Shown here: in pieces, positions 59,059-64,000 of the stretch
Numbering within the stretch: position 1 is the first letter of the stretch
How the letters are laid out: each line of letters starts with the position of its first letter
DNA from: CAKZNE01 sp040222435
GTDB lineage: Bacteria; Bacteroidota; Bacteroidia; Flavobacteriales; Schleiferiaceae
NCBI GenBank assembly: GCA_965212245.1
Contig: OZ243107.1
Coordinates: forward strand, 62,001-126,000
Direction of reading: 5' to 3'
DNA: 64,000 nucleotides
The notes under the pieces: generated by a model
Database searches by the model: none
The model's input: only the letters and a program-made list of their open reading frames with translations
What the model was told of the DNA's origin: nothing
Position numbers and translations under genes: made by a program

Positions 59059-59808
59059 TTATATTGTTGAACAGGCGTTCCTGAATATTTCGGTGTCTAC
59101 TGAATAGGCCAGAAATTTAAGCCCACTGGACAGGAACCATTCCTTTCGGGATGGATCATCGTAAAAAGTACCTACATATTTGGATTGCTTTTCAGCTTTC
59201 TTAGCGATGCTGGCCAGGGTATTCAGTATCTTATCATTATAAATATCTCCGGAAATACCCATGGACTGAGATAGATCATACGGTCCAATAAAAAGAATAT
59301 CAAAGTCAGGAAGAGCCAGGATCTCATCAATATCATCCAGACCTTGCTGCCCTTCTACCATTAAAATGAGAATGCTCTCATTGCTTTCCTTAAAATATTC
59401 ATTTCTTTCCGCATTGCCATATTCCGCTGCACGCACAAACCTGCATACACCTCTCATTCCCCTGGGTGCAAAACGGGCTGCCTTTATAGCTTTTTTTGCT
59501 TCCTCCACAGAACCAATATTAGGTACCTGAACACCCAGTGCTCCGGTATCCAAAGCTTTTGAGATCATGGAAGGCTCATTGGCCGCTGTTCTTACCACCG
59601 GTAACATAGTGGTGCGTTCGGTGGCCCTAACCAGATTTTCTATGGTTTTAAAATCTGCCGGACCGTGTTCCATATCCAGAATACTAAAATCCAGGCCAGC
59701 ATACCCGGCCGATTCTATAAAAGCCGGATCGGTAGACTTTGCGAAGATCCCTTTTGCATGACCATCGGAAAGTTTCTGGCGAAAACTCCTGATCTTATCT
59801 GGTATCAT
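59059..59808 (-). CDS. HpcH/HpaI-type class II aldolase
   Basis: 249 residues, TIM barrel. SILDMEHGPADF (metal-site Glu/His region), VRTAANEPSMISKALDTG, the conserved APRGMRGVCRFVRA and LFIGPYDLSQSMG are present. The family cleaves or forms 4-hydroxy-2-oxo acids using pyruvate or glyoxylate-type partners with a divalent metal. In this operon it may build a keto-acid sugar chain. It lies 3 bases upstream of the CMP-synthetase-like gene and 2 bases downstream of the HMGL-type gene. Confidence 0.87.
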   Translation of the reverse strand: MIPDKIRSFRQKLSDGHAKGIFAKSTDPAFIESAGYAGLDFSILDMEHGPADFKTIENLVRATERTTMLPVVRTAANEPSMISKALDTGALGVQVPNIGSVEEAKKAIKAARFAPRGMRGVCRFVRAAEYGNAERNEYFKESNESILILMVEGQQGLDDIDEILALPDFDILFIGPYDLSQSMGISGDIYNDKILNTLASIAKKAEKQSKYVGTFYDDPSRKEWFLSSGLKFLAYSVDTEIFRNACSTI

Positions 59809-59810
59809 AT

Positions 59811-61367
59811 TTAAAAATCACTTTGAAGAAGAGCATATATGGAGCTCGGTTCTAAATTATCGTATCGCGAAGGTGTTATAGCCTGAACCGGGTTCTTGCT
59901 TTTTTCAGCGAAACGATTAAATAAATATTCGTTCTCATTGTAGAGGTCTTGTTCCTTATGGCTCATGCTACCTCCGTAACCGTCATAACCGGTTATCCAT
60001 ATATGGTCTACACCCAGGTCAATAGCAGCCTGTAACCCAAGCGCTGTATGGGAATCCTTGAATTTGTCGGTAAACTTTACTTCCTTTAACTGGTGCGCCA
60101 GATTTTCAACCGGCTTGGGAATATAAGTACCCATTTTACGCGGGTAAGGTGGTAAGATGCACTTTCCGTGAAATCTTTCAAATAATTCCAGGGAGCGCTC
60201 CAGCCTATGTCCTTCATTACCTACCAAACAATAGTATTGTGGCACATATACATCCTGAAAGTATTGGGCATTGGTAGAACTGGCATGGATGAGGCAGATA
60301 TGGCCTTTCTGTTGGTTGATAAACTGTTTAATGGCATCTATATGATGTGCCACAGAAGGACCACCACCAATAATCATGGCGTTACTGTTTGGCGAATGAT
60401 CTTCAAAAACCGGTAATTGTTGGTTATCTGCCTGACCTTGTTTTTGATTGTGCAAAGCCCGGACAATACTGTTTAGCGAATAGGAACGGTTGGTAACCCA
60501 GTCCATCACATCCTTTTGTGGTAATGAACTGGCACCGGATACCATATAGGCTAGTTTGGTGCCCCAATCGTATTGCTTTTGCATGGTTTCAAACTCACCG
60601 GTAACGGTACTGAGCGCGTTAAAGTCCACATCCACTCCTTTTTCCGTAGCCATCCAGGTAAGCCACAATTCCGTCTTCAGGTTCCCTGCGCCACGGCCCA
60701 TTCCCGTGATGGTACCATCTATGATCTCACAACCATTTTCAGCAGCCGCCATGCTATTGGCGAAACCAAGCTCCAGATTATTATGACCATGATAGCCCAA
60801 TGCGGTACTTTCAAAATCAGGACGCAATTCCTTAACGAAACTGCTCACTTCATGAGGGTATACTCCACCGTATGAATCTACCAGGTTAAAACAGTCTACC
60901 TCACCATCAAGGGCTTTCATTTTCTTAATGATGTCGGCATTTCCGATCAAAGCAGAAAGGTACATGAGGTTAAAAGCAACCTCCAGGCCCCGCTCCTTAA
61001 TGGCGCGGGCTAATTTTACGGCTTCATCAAAGCGCTCAGGCTTTACCGCAAGGCGCACCATATCAATATGTTCTTTTATGGGATCTATAGCCGTGGTAAG
61101 ATCTTCAACCGTGGTATCCACCTCGTTTAGCATTACAGCTATTTTTTTGGATGGCGCCAATTGGCGAATCCAGGCCAAGCGGTATTCCGGTAAATGGAAA
61201 TATTCTCCGTGGTAACCTCCTCCCGGTTTACTTCTGTAGCCTACCTCTAAAATTTCAACAGGCAATTGTTCCATTGCCCGCAAGTATACCTCTACTAAAT
61301 CCAGGTTAAAATCCCAGTTGGTATAATACCCTCCGTCTCGCAGAGTACAATCTAAGAACTTTGTCAT
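59811..61367 (-). CDS. HMGL-type (DRE-TIM) aldolase fused to a GGGPS-containing second domain
   Basis: 518 residues. The N-terminal domain (about 1-290) is an HMG-CoA-lyase/4-hydroxy-2-oxovalerate-aldolase barrel: DCTLRDGGYY at residues 6-15, NLVDSYGGVYPHEV and the metal His pair in GYHGHNNLELG. After a linker (about 290-335), the C-terminal domain begins AMIIGGGPSVAHHIDAIK and has YYCLVGNEGHRLERSLELF and HIWITGYDGYGG; this GxGPS pattern recalls the DUF115/Maf-type domain seen in flagellin glycosylation proteins. Enzymes with this fusion appear in other surface-sugar loci, from memory. Substrate unknown. Confidence 0.78.
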   Translation of the reverse strand: MTKFLDCTLRDGGYYTNWDFNLDLVEVYLRAMEQLPVEILEVGYRSKPGGGYHGEYFHLPEYRLAWIRQLAPSKKIAVMLNEVDTTVEDLTTAIDPIKEHIDMVRLAVKPERFDEAVKLARAIKERGLEVAFNLMYLSALIGNADIIKKMKALDGEVDCFNLVDSYGGVYPHEVSSFVKELRPDFESTALGYHGHNNLELGFANSMAAAENGCEIIDGTITGMGRGAGNLKTELWLTWMATEKGVDVDFNALSTVTGEFETMQKQYDWGTKLAYMVSGASSLPQKDVMDWVTNRSYSLNSIVRALHNQKQGQADNQQLPVFEDHSPNSNAMIIGGGPSVAHHIDAIKQFINQQKGHICLIHASSTNAQYFQDVYVPQYYCLVGNEGHRLERSLELFERFHGKCILPPYPRKMGTYIPKPVENLAHQLKEVKFTDKFKDSHTALGLQAAIDLGVDHIWITGYDGYGGSMSHKEQDLYNENEYLFNRFAEKSKNPVQAITPSRYDNLEPSSIYALLQSDF

Positions 61368-61379
61368 TTGCCTTATATA

Positions 61380-62786
61380 TTATTTATTAATAGTTCTGGT
61401 AAGAATCTTCTTTACGTGCTCTACAAAGCGCTGCGTTGATTTTCCATCGTTTTTATAACACTCTGCTTCAAAAGCCTGTTTTCTTTTTTCTCGATCCAAG
61501 CCCGGATCATTAACATAACTGGAAATCCAGCGGTCCATTTCTTCAAAAGAGCCTACCACTTTGACTGCTCCTGTATCAAACAGCTTTTTTAAGTGGATGT
61601 ATTTCCCGATGCGCTTTACGGAGCGCCACTCCGGCCAGTCTTCTATATCAAACAGGGTGATAATAGTGGGTTTATCCATCATGCAAGACTCAATGGCTAT
61701 AGTGGAGCCTGAGTTAAAACAAATGGAGGCACCGGCTAAAAGGTTAGACAAACGCAGCATGTCTTCATCTTTCATATACCACGTTAAAAGGCTGTTATCA
61801 AGATCAGGAAGGTCAATAGCTACACGTGAAGATTTTAAAGACATTAGCCGTTCAGTCCAGCTAAGGTCTGAAAAGCCTTCCTGAAAGTTGTGCATATGCG
61901 GACGTATGATCATCTGCATATCCTCGCCATAGGTATTGGCCTCTATTTTAGATACGAGCCATTCTATAATATCAATTTCATTAGGTGCATAATAGGAAGC
62001 GCTCATGGTAAAGAAGAAGTAAGGCTTACTTCCGCTGAGTCCCAGCTTCTCCAGCCAATGACTGTACTGAGGTTGCTGCATGATCTGATGATGCACATCA
62101 AAGTGCGTTACCCCGGTAAGGTGTAAACTCGCATCAGGCACCTTATAATATTCCTTGAGTTCCTCATTCATTACAGGCCCCCAGGTGAGGTAATTATCAG
62201 CCAGCTCAGGGAAAATTCCTTTGGCAGTTATGTTATCCCAGCTGAGCACGTACATAATGCGTTCAATTTTTAAACGCCTGGCTGCATTTAAAAAATAGGT
62301 TTCCATAATATCTACGGGACGGGTAGAAACAATGGCATCGGGTTGCAATTCCTTTAGCAGGTTGATAGCATTTTGATCTTTGAACTTCCGGTATTCAAAA
62401 GACCTGAAAAGGCCTTTGAGAAATGGTGCTACCCTGAATAAATAGGACGCAGCATGGTATATGCGTACCATCATTTTACGCTTGGCGGAATATTGATCTT
62501 CTACCAGCAACCTTTGGTGCTTTTCCCATAAAGCCGGGTTTTTACGGATATTCTGGTGCACATACCTCCTGAACATTTCCAGGTGGTGCAAGAAACTGGA
62601 TTGGGGAGGTGTATAAAGGGCCAGTGAAGCACCCTGCTCTTTCAATTGCCTTTGCAGTTCCCCCTCAGGATCAGCTTTAGCAACCACCGTTACTTCAATC
62701 CCTTTATCGGCTAATTTGGATAAGAGGTTGGTCTGAAATGCTCCTCTGGCCGTATGGCCGTGTGATATTAAATAAACAATTTTCAT
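61380..62786 (-). CDS. GT-B-fold transferase (CDP-glycerol-phosphotransferase- or epimerase-like)
   Basis: 468 residues. N-terminal Rossmann lobe IVYLISHGHTARGAFQTNLL and IEVTVVAKADPEG; the middle has VLSWDNITAKG and LADNYLTWGPVMNEELKEYY; the C-terminal lobe has MIIRPHMHNFQEG, CFNSGSTIAIESCMMDKP (donor-site Ser/Ser/Thr-Glu) and TIITLFD. The pattern SWDNxTxKG with GSTIAIE occurs in polysaccharide transferases related to CDP-glycerol glycerophosphotransferases. Acceptor and donor unknown. It precedes the HMGL-type gene by 12 bases. Confidence 0.7.
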   Translation of the reverse strand: MKIVYLISHGHTARGAFQTNLLSKLADKGIEVTVVAKADPEGELQRQLKEQGASLALYTPPQSSFLHHLEMFRRYVHQNIRKNPALWEKHQRLLVEDQYSAKRKMMVRIYHAASYLFRVAPFLKGLFRSFEYRKFKDQNAINLLKELQPDAIVSTRPVDIMETYFLNAARRLKIERIMYVLSWDNITAKGIFPELADNYLTWGPVMNEELKEYYKVPDASLHLTGVTHFDVHHQIMQQPQYSHWLEKLGLSGSKPYFFFTMSASYYAPNEIDIIEWLVSKIEANTYGEDMQMIIRPHMHNFQEGFSDLSWTERLMSLKSSRVAIDLPDLDNSLLTWYMKDEDMLRLSNLLAGASICFNSGSTIAIESCMMDKPTIITLFDIEDWPEWRSVKRIGKYIHLKKLFDTGAVKVVGSFEEMDRWISSYVNDPGLDREKRKQAFEAECYKNDGKSTQRFVEHVKKILTRTINK

Positions 62787-62855
62787 TTAAAGGAAATCAG
62801 ATTCTGCATTGCAAAAGAAAGGGGATTTTGAGTTTTGGCTAAGCATTAAAGCTTA

Positions 62856-63662
62856 TTATTTTTTTCCTTTCTTCACCATTTCCATAATTCCGTCTACCGG
62901 TAAGCGAAGGTTAAAATTCCGTACCATATCTTTCTTCTCAAACCCATACCCTTCCTTGAATTTATTCAGGTGAGCATCACTCTCCACCCAATCCCCATAT
63001 ACAATGGTTTTACATTTTTTCTTGTTGATGGCATAATCCAGTACCGAAAAAACCAAAGCATCATTGGGGTAATGCTTTAAATAATCTGAATGGCTCTTGG
63101 CCGCCCCCACCATGCAAAGGTCACCTACAATGGTAACATGGAAATAAGCAGCCACCTTATCTTCCTGGAAAGCCAGCCAGAAGTCCCTGTCTTTCATAGG
63201 CGCCAGTCTCAGAATGTAGTTTTTCCATTCCTCAAAATTATTCTGATAATACGATACGGGTTTTCCGTCCCCGGTTCTTTCCCTGGCGCTTATCACTACA
63301 TCTTTCAATTGATCAATATAGGGCTCAACATTATCTACCCTAACGATCTCATTGCGTTTTAAACCCCTTCTTACTTTACTGCGCCTGTTTGAACTCAGGG
63401 TTTCAATATCAAAAGCTTCAGAACCCACAGCCATGTGCATCATACAACGAACCCTGGGATTTTTGGGCTTATCATTGGTATAATGACTATAACCCGCCAG
63501 TGAGTTTTTTAATTTAGGCTTAGAACTGCCAATGCCAATGGCTTTAAAAGGAATAGCTGATTCACAAAAGAACCCGGAGCGCTGGATCCACCATTCGCCC
63601 TGATTATAATGAACCTTATTTCCCAACTCTATTTCCTGATTTGCAAACTCTTCTTCAGTCAT
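62856..63662 (-). CDS. GNAT/FemAB-like acyltransferase
   Basis: 268 residues. SSNRRSKVRRGLKRNEIVRV is the basic segment of the FemAB-type acetyltransferases; FWLAFQEDKVAAYFHVTIVGD and VGAAKSHSDYLKHYPNDALVFSVLDYA form the acyl-donor lobe core. It could acylate a repeat-unit sugar amine. Together with the partial gene at the right edge it gives two adjacent genes of this type. The intergenic gap of 69 bases to the transferase gene shows no promoter. Confidence 0.72.
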   Translation of the reverse strand: MTEEEFANQEIELGNKVHYNQGEWWIQRSGFFCESAIPFKAIGIGSSKPKLKNSLAGYSHYTNDKPKNPRVRCMMHMAVGSEAFDIETLSSNRRSKVRRGLKRNEIVRVDNVEPYIDQLKDVVISARERTGDGKPVSYYQNNFEEWKNYILRLAPMKDRDFWLAFQEDKVAAYFHVTIVGDLCMVGAAKSHSDYLKHYPNDALVFSVLDYAINKKKCKTIVYGDWVESDAHLNKFKEGYGFEKKDMVRNFNLRLPVDGIMEMVKKGKK

Positions 63663-63711
63663 TTTAATGGAATATTGCTGTACGTTGACTTAATTATTAT
63701 GATATGATTAT

Positions 63712-64000
63712 TTATAAGAACCTGGAAATCAGATCACCTATTCCGAAAATATTAAATTTGGTAGACCTGAATCTCAGTACTTGTTCTCCCCCCATCTGGC
63801 GGTAAAATTCCTCCACCCCTTTCAATGTAGAACCTTCAAAGTCCAGTATTCTGCCTGATTCCAGCGTTTTTTGCGCCAAAATGAAGGTCAGGAGAAAATT
63901 AGCCTTATTCAATAAGCTGTTGCCACTTACCTCTGTACTGGCATTTACAATGTGATAAGCTCTGTAGTTATCGTGTGGCGCTATACATCCTGCCAGGTAT
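63712..64000 (-). CDS. GNAT/FemAB-like acyltransferase, C-terminal part (runs off the right edge)
   Basis: The frame is open from the window edge through YLAGCIAPHDNYRAYHIVN, then NKANFLLTFILAQKTLESGR, LDFEGSTLKGVEEFYRQMGG and a short end (GDLISRFL). The DFEGS...EEFY motif is the same as in the gene at 26091..27005, so it belongs to the same family. The apparent start at 63912 (TTG) is internal; the true start lies outside the window. Confidence 0.72.
   Translation of the reverse strand, partial: YLAGCIAPHDNYRAYHIVNASTEVSGNSLLNKANFLLTFILAQKTLESGRILDFEGSTLKGVEEFYRQMGGEQVLRFRSTKFNIFGIGDLISRFL

Noticed and set aside
1..64000. CRISPR arrays, tRNA, rRNA or intact transposase genes
   Set aside because: Looked for repeated spacer units, tRNA arms and transposase motifs on both strands by eye; none was convincing.

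Overview
The window comes from a Bacteroidota genome, most likely class Flavobacteriia (Cryomorphaceae- or Schleiferiaceae-like; the family is my inference). Supporting signs are a type 9 secretion (T9SS) C-terminal sorting domain, a PorE-like TPR/propeller/OmpA protein, exosortase F (XrtF), type III glutamine synthetase, a single-chain SecDF, and several upstream regions with the Bacteroidota promoter pattern TTG-N17..23-TAnnTTTG. No rRNA, tRNA, CRISPR array or intact insertion sequence was seen.

Layout. 1-14.1 kb is ordinary core sequence, nearly all on the minus strand: the start of an IgGFc-domain surface protein, a purM-prfA-pyrF operon, the PorE-like protein, GSIII, a Na+/Ca2+ antiporter, TatA and SecDF. 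A large FG-GAP T9SS cargo protein follows on the plus strand (14.2-16.9 kb). 17.0-19.9 kb is a decaying block: a truncated TPR protein, a LytTR response regulator split by one in-frame stop, and a three-gene operon whose frames are broken by single-base lesions but whose ATGA and GTGA junctions can still be reconstructed. 20-21 kb holds three small secreted or unknown proteins. Then come the fused isobutyryl-CoA mutase IcmF, a small secreted protein, a HAD/GNAT/deacetylase operon, RadC, a YceI lipoprotein, an SPFH-PH-RHH operon and a MacAB-type ABC exporter with two different permeases.

35.8-64 kb is glycan biosynthesis on the minus strand. One operon (40.4 to 35.8 kb) carries a PglF/CapD-type 4,6-dehydratase, a RemB/Wzi-like outer-membrane protein, XrtF and its partner protein. 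A second, about 23 kb long, runs from beyond the right edge to a strong terminator at 40.8 kb. Its distal end resembles a bacillosamine route (PglC, a double PglD, PglE) plus a Wbp-type diacetamido-uronic acid route (WbpB, WbpD, WbpI). Its centre has glycosyltransferases, a deacetylase, asparagine synthase, a glucuronyl C5-epimerase-like protein, a CapK/PaaK-like ligase and a Wzy-like polymerase. Its proximal end is an unusual set: a polysialyltransferase-like enzyme, HAD phosphatase, CMP-sugar-synthetase-like protein, HpcH/HpaI aldolase and an HMGL-type aldolase fused to a second domain. I read this set as a candidate undescribed route to a nucleotide-activated keto-acid sugar. No Wzx flippase, NeuB/KdsA-type synthase or UDP-GlcNAc 6-dehydrogenase lies in the window.
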